Part shown: piece after piece, positions 7,549-16,304 of the stretch
Position numbering within the stretch: the first letter of the stretch is position 1
Layout: the number at the start of each line of letters is the position of its first letter
DNA from: JAHWKI01 sp035513575
GTDB taxonomy: Bacteria; Gemmatimonadota; Gemmatimonadetes; Longimicrobiales; RSA9
Length of the DNA: 39,869 bases
Assembly (NCBI GenBank): GCA_035513575.1
Contig: DATKBW010000176.1
Coordinates: 1-39,869 of the forward strand
Direction: 5' to 3'
The notes under the pieces: generated by a model
Databases searched by the model: none
Seen by the model: only the letters and a program-made list of their open reading frames with translations
What the model was told of the DNA's origin: nothing
Translations under genes and position numbers: made by a program

Positions 7549-10500
7549 CTACCACCCGGCGACCCGCTTGGCAGCCGTCGATCTGAAGGCCAGCAGCGCC
7601 TGGTTGTTGCGTGCGACGACGTAGACCACGCCTCCTGGCGTCCGGAGGCGCTGGAGGTCGCGGGCCTGCCCGGGCACGGAGAATCCGCTCTCCGCTGCGC
7701 GAACGGGCGTGAATCCGCCCCCTCCGTCTCCGCGCAGGACGATGCCGTACCCGGCCGCCATCCGCCCGATGTCCGGCTTCACGCCGTCGAAGTTGCCGGC
7801 CGCCAGGATGTCGAGCGTTCCGTCGCCATCGAAGTCCCCGGCGAGGAGCGCGTGGACGGGTGCGAACTGGGCGACGAGCGGCAGCGGCTCGAGGGTGAAG
7901 GAGCCGTCGCCGTTGTTCCTCGCGACGGCGCTCGCGAACGTGTAGGCGCGCTTCTCCACCGCGCCGGCCAGCTCGCCGTCCGGGAAGAGGTCCGCGCTGG
8001 AGCTGCGCGCGTAGCTGTCGAAATCCGGATAGCGCGCGGCCAGCGAGGGGAGGGCCCGGAGCAGGTCCTCCCGCGAGGCGAGCGGCACGCCCACCCCGTC
8101 CTCCCCGTACATCGAGACGATCTGCTCGATGAAGCCGTTCCTGTCGAAATCCCCGACGTGCATGGTGACGGGCCGTTCCGGGGTGGCGCGTAGCCGCGTG
8201 TTGAGCCCGAGATTGCCGAGCACGAAGTCCGTGCGGCCGTCGCCGTCGACATCCGCGGCGATGATCCGGTTCCACCAGCCGTGGCTTCGCTCCAGGCCGG
8301 GCGTCTCCAGCCGCACCAGGCCTCTGCCCGTGTTCCTGAAGATCGTCACGGGCATCCACTCGCCGACCACGACGAGGTCCGGCCGCCCGTCGCCATCCAC
8401 GTCCTGCCAGAGCGCGTCCGTCACCATCCCGACGCGCTCCAGCTCGGGGGCGACCCGGCGCGTCACGTCCGTGAACCGGCCCGTGCCGTCGTTGCGGAGC
8501 AGCGCGCTGGCGGGATCCAGACCGTAGCGCCACGGGATGACCCGGCCGCCTACGAACAGGTCGAGGTGCCCGTCGCCATCGAAGTCCGCCGCGGTGACGC
8601 GCGACCCGCTGTTGCTCCGCGCCGGCAGCGCGTCCTCGGCTTTCCGGAAGCCGCCCCGCCCGTCGTTCAGATAGAGACGATCCTGGAGCGCCGGTGCCAT
8701 GTCCGAGAACTCGCTGCCGCCGCTGACCACATAGAGGTCCGGTGCGCCATCGCCGTCGGCGTCGAAGAAGACGGCGCCGACGTCCTCGGCGGCGCGGTCT
8801 CGCTCGAAGAGCTCGATGTTGCTCGGCGTGAAGGCGCCATCCGGCCCCTGGAGCAGCAGCTGCCCCGCCTGGTCCTTGGCCCCGCCGAGGAACAGGTCGT
8901 CGAGGCCGTCCCCGTTCACGTCCGCCACGGCCATGTACGGCCCCTGGGTCGAGAGCAGCTTCGGGATCAACGGCTCGCGGCCGAAGTCCGCGAACGCGTT
9001 CTCGCGGTGCGAGATGTCGAGGCCGGGCAGCGTCACACGCGTGAACGTCGTGACCGCCGGTGACGCGCCCGCCGACTTCGCCCCGACCGCCCCGGCCTCC
9101 CCCGCCGCGGCCGCCGTCGTGGCCTCCGCCTGGCGGACGGTCACGCGCTGGTTCGCGGCCACCGACCGCAGCACGCTCAGCCGTCCGTCCGGCCACTCGA
9201 CCGTCACGCTGTCCAGCGTGTCCGCCGCGCCGATCCCGAACGTCAGGACGTAGTCCACGCTCGACTGGAACCCGCGGGACGGCATCAGCTCCTGGAAGAA
9301 CAGGCGGTCCCCCGCGCGCAAGGTCACTTTCGCGCCGATCCCGAAGCGGTTCGCCCCGGTGCCCTCGAGCGCGACCTGGAGGTAGCGGTGATCGTTCACC
9401 GTCCGCGCGTTGTTGCGGTAGATCGACGCTTCCCGGTCCAGGTTGTTGACGACGAGGTCCAGCGCGCCGTCCCCGTCGAGATCGCCGTAGGCCGCGCCGT
9501 TCGAGAAGCCGGCCAGCTCGAGCCCCCAGGACGCGCCCGGCCGGGAAAAGGTGAGATCGCCGTTGTTGCGGAACGCGTAGTTCGGCAGCGGCGTCGACAT
9601 CATCTCGCCCACGAGGCGGAGGAAGTCCACCTTCCTCTCCTCGAGCGCCGACGCCAGCGTGGCGTCGCTCGCCAGGTAGCCGAGATAGTCCCGGGCGGTG
9701 AGGTCCCTGGGGATCCCGTTGGTCACGTGGAGGTCCATGTGGCCGTCCTGGTCGAAATCCGCGAACAGGGCGCTCCAGCTCCAGTCGGTCCGCGCCACAC
9801 CGGCCAGCTGCCCGATCTCGCTGAACGTCCCGTCTCCGTTGTTGAGCTGGAGCGTGTTGCGCGTGAACTGGTGGTGGTAGCCGTTCTTCAGCTTGGCCTG
9901 GTATTCCTCCCAGCTCTCGAAGGCGGTCATGCTCTTGAGCCGGTACTCGTCCTCCGGCAGCATGTCCGTCACGTAGAGGTCGAGCCACCCGTCATTGTCG
10001 ATGTCGGCCAGGTCCAGCCCCATGGACGAAAAGCTGATCGACGGCATCTGCTCCGCCAACACCTCCGCGAAGGTCCCGTCCCGCTGGTTGATGTAGAGGT
10101 AGTCCTGTTCGAAGAAGTCGTTCGACACGTAGAGGTCGGGCCAGCCGTCGCGGTTCACGTCGCCCACCGCGACCCCCAGCCCGAAGCCGATCTCGCTCCC
10201 GAAGATCCCGGCCGCCTCGCTCACGTCCACGAACCGGCCGCCGTCGTTCCGGTAGAGGCGGTCCCCGCCGGACGCGTGCCGGAGCTGGCGGATGTTGCGT
10301 AGCCCGAAGCTGCTCACCGGGCGGGGCGAGTTGTTGACCACGTAGAGGTCCAGGTCGCCATCGCGGTCGTAATCGAAGAAGGCCGCGTGGGTGGAGTAAC
10401 CCTCGTCCGCGATCCCGAATGCCGCCGCGCTCTCCCTGAACGTGGGCTCACCGTCCGCGTTCAAGCCCTGGTGGACGTACAGCTCGTTCGCCCGACGCTC

Positions 10501-10974
10501 TCCCTCCACCCTGCCGGCGTAGGATACGTAGATGTCGAGGAGCCCGTCCCCGTTGACGTCGGCGAGCGTCACACCCGTCGCCCACGCGCCCTTTCCAACC
10601 ACCCCCGCCCTCTCCGTCACGTCCCGGAACCGGAAATCGCCTTCGTTGAGGTAGACCCGTGGCCCCTCCAGGTTCGACGTCAGAATGAGCTCCGGCAGGC
10701 CATCACCCGTGAGGTCGCCCAGCGCCACCCCGCCGCCGTTGTAGTAGTTGCGGTAGGTGAAGACATTCAGCTCGCGGGTGTCCGTCAGGCGATTGGCGAA
10801 GTCGACGCCGGTGTGGCCCGATGGCAGCAGGGTGAACAGCGGCCCGTCCGGCGACGGCGCTTCGACCGGCGCCCCGGCCCCGCGGGCGTCCGGGGTCCCG
10901 CCCGCTTCCGAGCAGCCGGTGACCAGCGCCAGGGCGAGTAGGAGGGAGGGTCCGAGCTGCAAAGCCTGCTTCAA
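7549..10974 (-). CDS. Large FG-GAP/ASPIC-UnbV repeat lipoprotein (1141 aa), third gene of a SusCD operon
   Basis: The start is TTG at 10974; no in-frame ATG or GTG fits ahead of the signal sequence, and the ribosome site is weak. The lipoprotein signal ends in LVTGC (Cys21). FG-GAP/VCBS repeats fill both halves (DVNGDGLLDI, DYDRDGDLDL, DVDGDGRPDL and others), with an ASPIC/UnbV domain at about 527-615 (IGAKVTL, LTFGIG, VEWPDG). It is a close paralogue of the 2699-6073 product, sharing segments such as FFDYD-GDLD, SRGFQSSVD and GYHHQ/GYHPQVTRNT. It follows SusD after a 139-bp gap containing hairpins, and so is probably co-transcribed with SusC and SusD. That suggests a surface-exposed accessory to the transporter, but the ligand is unknown. 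Confidence 0.9.
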   Translation of the reverse strand: MKQALQLGPSLLLALALVTGCSEAGGTPDARGAGAPVEAPSPDGPLFTLLPSGHTGVDFANRLTDTRELNVFTYRNYYNGGGVALGDLTGDGLPELILTSNLEGPRVYLNEGDFRFRDVTERAGVVGKGAWATGVTLADVNGDGLLDIYVSYAGRVEGERRANELYVHQGLNADGEPTFRESAAAFGIADEGYSTHAAFFDYDRDGDLDLYVVNNSPRPVSSFGLRNIRQLRHASGGDRLYRNDGGRFVDVSEAAGIFGSEIGFGLGVAVGDVNRDGWPDLYVSNDFFEQDYLYINQRDGTFAEVLAEQMPSISFSSMGLDLADIDNDGWLDLYVTDMLPEDEYRLKSMTAFESWEEYQAKLKNGYHHQFTRNTLQLNNGDGTFSEIGQLAGVARTDWSWSALFADFDQDGHMDLHVTNGIPRDLTARDYLGYLASDATLASALEERKVDFLRLVGEMMSTPLPNYAFRNNGDLTFSRPGASWGLELAGFSNGAAYGDLDGDGALDLVVNNLDREASIYRNNARTVNDHRYLQVALEGTGANRFGIGAKVTLRAGDRLFFQELMPSRGFQSSVDYVLTFGIGAADTLDSVTVEWPDGRLSVLRSVAANQRVTVRQAEATTAAAAGEAGAVGAKSAGASPAVTTFTRVTLPGLDISHRENAFADFGREPLIPKLLSTQGPYMAVADVNGDGLDDLFLGGAKDQAGQLLLQGPDGAFTPSNIELFERDRAAEDVGAVFFDADGDGAPDLYVVSGGSEFSDMAPALQDRLYLNDGRGGFRKAEDALPARSNSGSRVTAADFDGDGHLDLFVGGRVIPWRYGLDPASALLRNDGTGRFTDVTRRVAPELERVGMVTDALWQDVDGDGRPDLVVVGEWMPVTIFRNTGRGLVRLETPGLERSHGWWNRIIAADVDGDGRTDFVLGNLGLNTRLRATPERPVTMHVGDFDRNGFIEQIVSMYGEDGVGVPLASREDLLRALPSLAARYPDFDSYARSSSADLFPDGELAGAVEKRAYTFASAVARNNGDGSFTLEPLPLVAQFAPVHALLAGDFDGDGTLDILAAGNFDGVKPDIGRMAAGYGIVLRGDGGGGFTPVRAAESGFSVPGQARDLQRLRTPGGVVYVVARNNQALLAFRSTAAKRVAGW

Positions 10975-11058
10975 GCTACCGGTCCATGCGCAGAAATGGG
11001 CCCGGGATCCCGTGCGTCACCCGGGGTGGAGTTCCGCGGAGAAGGGCCGGCGCACACG

Positions 11059-11111
11059 GGCCTGCCCCCCGGAAGGAGCAGGCCTCGCGCGTCACGGCCG
11101 CCGCTGCCGTG
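11059..11111 (-). promoter_or_regulatory. Two hairpins after susD
   Basis: CACGGC (11093-11098) pairs with GCCGTG (11106-11111), starting three bases after the susD stop. GGCCTGC (11059-11065) pairs with GCAGGCC (11078-11084). Neither is followed by a U tract. They may protect the susCD transcript or reduce read-through into the FG-GAP gene; this is inference from position only. Confidence 0.35.
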
Positions 11112-11113
11112 GG

Positions 11114-12715
11114 TCAGTACCCCGGATTCTGCTTCAGCAGCGGGTTGGCGTCCCTCTGCGTCTGCGGGATCGGCATCAGGATCCGGTACGGCTCACGCTG
11201 GTCCTTGTGGGTCCACGGGTCCGTGAACCTGTCCCACCGGATCAGGTCCTGGCGGCGCTTCCCCTCGGCCGTCAGCTCGAACAGCCGCTCGCGCTGGATG
11301 CGGTCCCGGGCCTCCGCCTGCGACAGCGTGGTCGGGATCGGACGATCCGGGTCGAACGCGCGTTCGCGCACCAGGTTGAGCAGGGCGATCGCGCCGGGGG
11401 TCTGCGCCAGCTCGTTCATCGCCTCGGCCTTGATCAGGTAGATCTCCGCCAGCCGGAAGATCGCGTAATCATTGCCGTGCGTGTTCCCTTCCCGGGCCGG
11501 GTCCACCGGCCACTTGTAGATCCGGACCCCTTCCCGCTCGTGCGCCTGCGTCTCGTTCAGGATCTCGGGCGTGAAGAAGAGCGGGAGGTTCGCACGGTCG
11601 TTGACCGCCTCGCCCGTCTCTACGTTGTAGTGCTGGCCGGCCAGGAAGATGTCGTGGCGAAGGTCGTTCGAGTGCAGGATGTCCGCCTGCTGGGACGTCC
11701 CCGGCACCGTCAGGGTCTCGACGCTGGCGGTATCGAACGCGTAATAGGTCTCGGCCAGAGTCGAGAACCCGTTCCAGCCGCCGCCGATGCCGGAGTTGTA
11801 GTGCATGGCGCGGTAGAAGAAGTGGTTGTCGAAGCCGAACCCCGACTGCGCCACGTTCTTGATCACCAGGATGTGTTCCGGGGACAGGTGATTGTCGGGC
11901 GCGAAATTGTCCCCGAAGTCGTCCGCCAGCGCATACTCGCCGGAGTTCAGGATCGCGTCGGCGGCATCGATGGCGTCCTGCCACCGCGCCGTACCCCGCT
12001 GGAGCCCGGTGGCGCTGACGGTCCCGGTGAACACCTCGGCGTTGAGGTAGAGGCTCGCCAGGATCGCGTTGGCCGCGCCGCTGGTCATGCGCCCGTGCAT
12101 GGAGGCCGGCCAGACCGCGGGCAGCACCCCCCGGGTCGCCTGAAGCTCGCTCTCGATGAAGGCGAACACTTCGGCCCGGCTGGCCGCTTCCCGCGGCATG
12201 ATCTCGGTCGTCTCGACCACCGGCACGCCGCCGAACAGGTCCATCAGGACGTAGTAGTAGAAGGCCCGCAGCGTGCGGACCTCGGCTTCCACCACCTCCT
12301 TGTTCGCCACCGCGATGTTGGGGAGCACCTCGAGCAGGACGTTCGCTCGCGCGACGGCGCCGAACGCGTCGTTCCACGCGCCGTTGATGTCCTGGCCGGA
12401 CGAGTTGTTCGGCGCCCACGTCTGGTAGTGCATCTCCAGCCACCGGCCGCCGTCGTACCAGTCGCTGCCGCGGGTCGGCACGATCATCTCATCCGTGCTG
12501 ACCTCGCTCAGGTTGTAATAGCCCCAGAGCGTGGCCCGCAGTCCGGAGTAGATCGACGCCAGCCCGCCCATCACTTCTTCCTCGGTCTGGTAGAAGTTGT
12601 CCGGGGTGATCAGGCTCGTGGGGTGCTCGCTCAGATCCGTGCACCCCTGCGACAACAGCAGGAGCGCCGAGAGCGCCACCGCCCCGACCGAGCCGGTCGT
12701 ACGAGATGTCCTCAT
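11114..12715 (-). CDS. SusD/RagB-family outer-membrane lipoprotein
   Basis: A 533-residue protein from the ATG at 12715. An upstream in-frame start would add 17 residues ahead of the signal peptide and is unlikely. Lipobox LSQGC (Cys25). The mature N terminus TDLSEHPTSLITPDNFY and a following tetratricopeptide-like helical region are typical of SusD. The later segments RLAEIYLIKAEAMNEL, LLNLVRERAFD and GKRRQDLIRW, and the C terminus NPLLKQNPGY, are family hallmarks. It forms the lid of a TonB-dependent import pedal-bin with the SusC encoded immediately upstream (52-bp gap). No glycoside hydrolase accompanies this pair; the next gene is an FG-GAP/ASPIC lipoprotein, so the substrate cannot be predicted and need not be a glycan. 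Confidence 0.93.
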   Translation of the reverse strand: MRTSRTTGSVGAVALSALLLLSQGCTDLSEHPTSLITPDNFYQTEEEVMGGLASIYSGLRATLWGYYNLSEVSTDEMIVPTRGSDWYDGGRWLEMHYQTWAPNNSSGQDINGAWNDAFGAVARANVLLEVLPNIAVANKEVVEAEVRTLRAFYYYVLMDLFGGVPVVETTEIMPREAASRAEVFAFIESELQATRGVLPAVWPASMHGRMTSGAANAILASLYLNAEVFTGTVSATGLQRGTARWQDAIDAADAILNSGEYALADDFGDNFAPDNHLSPEHILVIKNVAQSGFGFDNHFFYRAMHYNSGIGGGWNGFSTLAETYYAFDTASVETLTVPGTSQQADILHSNDLRHDIFLAGQHYNVETGEAVNDRANLPLFFTPEILNETQAHEREGVRIYKWPVDPAREGNTHGNDYAIFRLAEIYLIKAEAMNELAQTPGAIALLNLVRERAFDPDRPIPTTLSQAEARDRIQRERLFELTAEGKRRQDLIRWDRFTDPWTHKDQREPYRILMPIPQTQRDANPLLKQNPGY

Positions 12716-12767
12716 GTGTCCGCCCCTGCCAGCAAGGGTGATCGATGTGTCGTCCATTGGGTCCACC

Positions 12768-15700
12768 TCAGAAGCTGAAGCGAATGCCGGCGGTCATGGT
12801 CCGCGGCCTCGGATAGTTCAGGTAGTCGACGCCGCGCACCGCCAGCCCCGGGGCTGCCGTATGCACCTCCGGGTCGTAGCCGGAGTACCCGGTCAGGAGG
12901 AGCAGGTTGTCGAACGAGAGATACAGCCGCCCGTTCCGGACCTGCGGCAACAGCGGGGCGGTGCCGAACGTGTAGCCGAGCGTGAGGTTCTGCACACGGA
13001 GGAACGACCCGTCCTCGATCCACCGCGAGGAGTAGATCGATGCCTCACCGAGACCGGTCCCGTCGTCGAGCGCGGAGCGGAGGAAGTTCCTGCCCTGGAA
13101 CACCGCGTTCTTGGTCGAATAGACGAGCGCCGTGTTGTTGAACACCTCCTGGCCCACCTCGGCGCGGATGAAGAGGCTGAGGTCGAAGCGCCCCATGTCC
13201 ACCCGATTGGTGAGCCCGAACATGTAGTCCGGATTGGCGTTGCCGATCACGACGTAGTCATCACCGCCCGGCGCCGTGGTCAGCCCGATGACGTCCTGGC
13301 TGATGATGCTGCCGTCCTCGGCCCGCTGGACCTCGTACTTGTTGAACAGCTGGCTTCCGGCCGTGCAGGTGCCGCCCCCCACCAGCGCTTCGCCGCCCTG
13401 GCACACGCCGACGAACTGGGGGCCGTAGAAGGTGCCGAGGGCCTGGCCCTCGATCAGCCGCTGCGTCCACGTGTCGCTCTGGCCCTGCCCGCTGGCCTGC
13501 GCGCTCTGGAGGTAGTTGCGGCCGCCCAGGTCGACGATCTCGTTCCGGTCCGCCGCGAACACGAGGCCGGCGCTCCACCCCAGGTCCTGCCGGTCCAGCA
13601 CCCGCGCATCGAGCGACAGCTCCACGCCCTTGCTGCTGGTCTTGCCGACGTTCTCGAGCCGGGTCGGGACCAGCGCCGGCTGCGGCACCGGGACCTCCAG
13701 GAGCAGGTCCGAGGTGTTCTTGACGTAGTACTCGGCCGACCCCGTCAGCCTGTTGTCGAGCAGCCCGTAGTCGACCGCGACGTTGAACTGCGACGTCTCT
13801 TCCCACTTCAGGTCCGGGTTCGGGTTCCGGGTGGGCGTGATGCCGGTGACCGGGTCGTTGCCGAAGCTGTAGTTGTTGCCGGGCGCGAGCGTGATCAGCG
13901 ACGCGTACGGCGGCACGGCCTGGTTGCCCTGCTGGCCGTAGCCGACCCGCAGGCGCAGGTCCGAGAACCGGCCGGCGGGGAAGAAGGACTCCTCGCTGAT
14001 CCGCCACGACGCCGAGACCGCCGGGAACAGCGCCCACTTGTTGCCCGCGCCGAACCGCGAGGAGCCATCGTAGCGGAGCACGCCCGTGAGGTAGTAGCGG
14101 TCTTGCCACCCGTAGTTCACGCGGGAGAAGAAGGACACCAGCCGGCTCTCCTCGCGCCACGACCACGGCTTCACCAGCACGTTGCCGCCGCCGAGGTTGT
14201 GGTAGCGGAACGCGTCCGTGGCGAAGCCCTGCCCTTCGGCGCCGAACTCCGCCGCAGTGTATTCCGCGAACTCGTAGCCGCCGACCACGTCGAACTGGTG
14301 ATCCGTGAACTGCCGCTGCAGCGTGAGCAGAGTCTGGAGGGTGACCGCGCCATTCTCCGTGTCCACCTGGCGGGCCCGCCCCGAGAACTCGTAGCCGACG
14401 GGGCTGGTCCTCGGGAGGTAGCCCAGCCGCAGTCCCTCGGACTGGTCCACGCCGAGGTTCACCTGCGCCGTGAGGCCGGCGAAGAGGTCGAGGGCGGCGG
14501 TCACGTTGCCGAGCATGCGCGTCGTGCTGCCCAGGTCGTCGATCTCCGTGGCCAGCGCCACCGGGTTGCGCTGCTCCTGCCGGGAGAAGTTGTTGCACCC
14601 CTCCGCATCACACTTGCCGTGCTCGTAGAACACCTGCAGGCCGGTGCCCGGGTCCGTGACCATCACCGGGCGCGTCGGGTCGTAGATCACCATGTTGGTG
14701 AACACGCCGCCCTCGAAGCCGCCGGTGTTCTCGTAGGGGAGGTAGTCGTTGTTGATGCGGGAGGCGGTCAGGTTCAGCCCGAGGCGCAGGCGCTGGTCCA
14801 GCGCCTCGTGCGACGCGTTGATCCGGCCCTGGATCCGCTCGAGGCCGTTGTTCATCACCACGCCCTCTTGCGTCATGTAATTCAGCGAGGCCCGGTACCG
14901 CGTCGTCTCGCTGCCACCGTGGAAGGCCACGTTGTGGTTGTGCGTGAGCGCCGAGCGCGTCAGCTCGCGCTGCCAGTCCGTGTCCGCGGACCCGAGGTTG
15001 GCCAGGCGCTCCTGGAAGCGCGTATCGCCGGAGTCCACGAGACCCTGCACGTAGTCCCTGTACTCCGACCCGGTCAGCACGTCGATGTATTTGGCCGGCG
15101 CCGCCATCGCGACGTACCCGTCGTACTCCATGCCCGCCTGCCCGGCAACGCCGCGCTTCGTCTGGATCAGCACCACCCCGTTGGCCGCGCGGCTGCCGTA
15201 GATCGCCGTCGCCGCGGCGTCCTTCAGGATCGAGATCGACTCGATGTCGGAGGTGTTGATCAGGTTGAGCGGGTTGCGCGCCAGCGGCGGATCGCTGTTG
15301 ATGCCCATGCCCCGCGCTTCCGTCGCGCGGTTCTCCACCGGCACGCCGTCGATCACGAACAACGGCTCGTTGCTGGCGCTGATCGAGTTGCTGCCGCGGA
15401 TCCGGATCAGCGAGCCCGCCCCCGGCTCGCCGTTGACGATCGAGACCTGCACGCCGGCGACGCGGCCCTGGATCATCTCGGTCGCGTTGGAGATCACCCC
15501 GACGTTCGCCTCTTCCACGTCGACGCTCGAGATCGAGCCCGTGATCGCCTCCCGGCGCTGGCTGCCGTAGCCGGTCACGACGATGTTCCCCAGCGCGATC
15601 GCCTCAGGCTGGAGCTGGATCTGCGCCGTGACGGTCCCGCCCGCGGGCACCGTGACCTCCTGCTCGTGCCGGCTGTAGCCGATCAGCGTCACGCTGATCC

Positions 15701-15926
15701 GATGGGTTCCGGCCGGAACGCCCCTCAGGAGAAAGTTCCCGTCCGGACTGCTGTGGGTGCCATGCGCGGTTCCGTCCACCACGACGCTCGCGCCGGCGAT
15801 GGGCGCCCGGGTCGTGCCGTCGATCACCGTCCCCGCGATGGTGCCGGTGGGGGTCTGGGCGCCGAGCGAACTGGCGAAGAAAAGGCCGCCGACAAGCAGG
15901 GAGAGGATGCTTCGGGCCATGGTCAT
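12768..15926 (-). CDS. SusC/RagA-family TonB-dependent outer-membrane receptor
   Basis: A 1052-residue protein; ATG at 15926 was chosen because GGAGG lies eight bases upstream and a signal peptide (MARSILSLLVGGLFFASSLGA) follows at once. The longer open frame to 16130 lacks such features. Order: carboxypeptidase-regulatory-like domain (about 28-105, GTIAGTVIDGTT, APIAGASVVVDG), plug (GNIVVTGYGSQ, LFVIDGVP, YGSRAANGVVLIQT), and a 22-strand barrel ending GIRFSF. It acts in TonB/ExbBD-driven import across the outer membrane with the adjacent SusD. Two pairs of cysteines, in CDAEGC and later in GVCQGG with GGTCTAG, could form loop disulfides. Substrate unknown. Confidence 0.94.
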   Translation of the reverse strand: MTMARSILSLLVGGLFFASSLGAQTPTGTIAGTVIDGTTRAPIAGASVVVDGTAHGTHSSPDGNFLLRGVPAGTHRISVTLIGYSRHEQEVTVPAGGTVTAQIQLQPEAIALGNIVVTGYGSQRREAITGSISSVDVEEANVGVISNATEMIQGRVAGVQVSIVNGEPGAGSLIRIRGSNSISASNEPLFVIDGVPVENRATEARGMGINSDPPLARNPLNLINTSDIESISILKDAAATAIYGSRAANGVVLIQTKRGVAGQAGMEYDGYVAMAAPAKYIDVLTGSEYRDYVQGLVDSGDTRFQERLANLGSADTDWQRELTRSALTHNHNVAFHGGSETTRYRASLNYMTQEGVVMNNGLERIQGRINASHEALDQRLRLGLNLTASRINNDYLPYENTGGFEGGVFTNMVIYDPTRPVMVTDPGTGLQVFYEHGKCDAEGCNNFSRQEQRNPVALATEIDDLGSTTRMLGNVTAALDLFAGLTAQVNLGVDQSEGLRLGYLPRTSPVGYEFSGRARQVDTENGAVTLQTLLTLQRQFTDHQFDVVGGYEFAEYTAAEFGAEGQGFATDAFRYHNLGGGNVLVKPWSWREESRLVSFFSRVNYGWQDRYYLTGVLRYDGSSRFGAGNKWALFPAVSASWRISEESFFPAGRFSDLRLRVGYGQQGNQAVPPYASLITLAPGNNYSFGNDPVTGITPTRNPNPDLKWEETSQFNVAVDYGLLDNRLTGSAEYYVKNTSDLLLEVPVPQPALVPTRLENVGKTSSKGVELSLDARVLDRQDLGWSAGLVFAADRNEIVDLGGRNYLQSAQASGQGQSDTWTQRLIEGQALGTFYGPQFVGVCQGGEALVGGGTCTAGSQLFNKYEVQRAEDGSIISQDVIGLTTAPGGDDYVVIGNANPDYMFGLTNRVDMGRFDLSLFIRAEVGQEVFNNTALVYSTKNAVFQGRNFLRSALDDGTGLGEASIYSSRWIEDGSFLRVQNLTLGYTFGTAPLLPQVRNGRLYLSFDNLLLLTGYSGYDPEVHTAAPGLAVRGVDYLNYPRPRTMTAGIRFSF

Positions 15927-16117
15927 ACCGTGTCCTCCACAGGAAGTAAAACCGGCTCCGGCCCAGCGTGAATGGCCAAGAGAACGGAGGGACGCCAGCG
16001 AGAGATCGAAATGTACCTGGTAACCGCGATCGTGTCGAACCGGATCGACACCGCCTTCTATGTCTTCCAGCACGGACGGAGCGCTCGAGATGCGACGCCG
16101 GAAACTTCCCGTGCTGA

Positions 16118-16155
16118 TATCGCGATACATATGATGCCCCGCCCCTCGCTGTCAA
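16118..16155 (-). promoter_or_regulatory. Candidate sigma-70 promoter and palindromic operator upstream of SusC
   Basis: Reading the - strand, a consensus -35 TTGACA (16155-16150) is followed after 18 bases by TATGTA (16131-16126) as -10. This puts the transcript start around 16118 and leaves a leader near 190 nt. The perfect ten-base palindrome TATCGCGATA (16118-16127) overlaps the -10 end, where a regulator would block transcription. The patch is noticeably less GC-rich than its surroundings. No experimental support; the -10 match is only partial. Confidence 0.45.
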
Positions 16156-16200
16156 TGACCGCGTGAGAGGGCAACGGCGCGCGAGCCCGGGCGGACGAAC

Positions 16201-16247
16201 CGCGGGGCCAGCCCCCGCGCCCCGCGCCCCGCGCCGCTGGCCCCGCG
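16201..16247. repeat. 12-bp perfect inverted repeat with C-rich loop
   Basis: CGCGGGGCCAGC (16201-16212) is the exact reverse complement of GCTGGCCCCGCG (16236-16247). The 23-base loop between them consists of CCCCGCG-type heptamers, and similar heptamers continue to about 16260. The repeat lies 58 bases before the ABC ATPase start. It may be a leader hairpin, a transcription barrier isolating the divergent units, or drift in GC-rich spacer DNA. The structure is plain in sequence; its role is unknown. Confidence 0.55.
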
Positions 16248-16304
16248 CCCCCGCGCCCCGGGATCGCTGGCTGTGCGCCCGACGCCCCCCCATATTCCGT
16301 CCCC

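Larger units (their letters stand above)
15927..16304. other. 378-bp divergent intergenic region
   Basis: This region separates the SusC gene (-) from the ABC ATPase gene (+). The first ~190 bases would be the 5' leader of the SusC transcript. It contains a candidate -35/-10 pair for SusC with an overlapping palindrome, and a GC-rich inverted repeat nearer the ATPase. I see no convincing gene in it, and no clear promoter for the ATPase. Confidence 0.7.

Noticed and set aside
12597..15971. 1124-codon + strand open frame opposite SusC/SusD
   Set aside because: Its translation is a compositional mirror of SusC/SusD, which have clear signal peptides and motifs on the - strand.
16211..16260. CCCCGCG heptamer run as a CRISPR-like or satellite array
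   Set aside because: The units are only seven bases, imperfect and few, without spacers; treated as low-complexity spacer DNA inside a hairpin loop.
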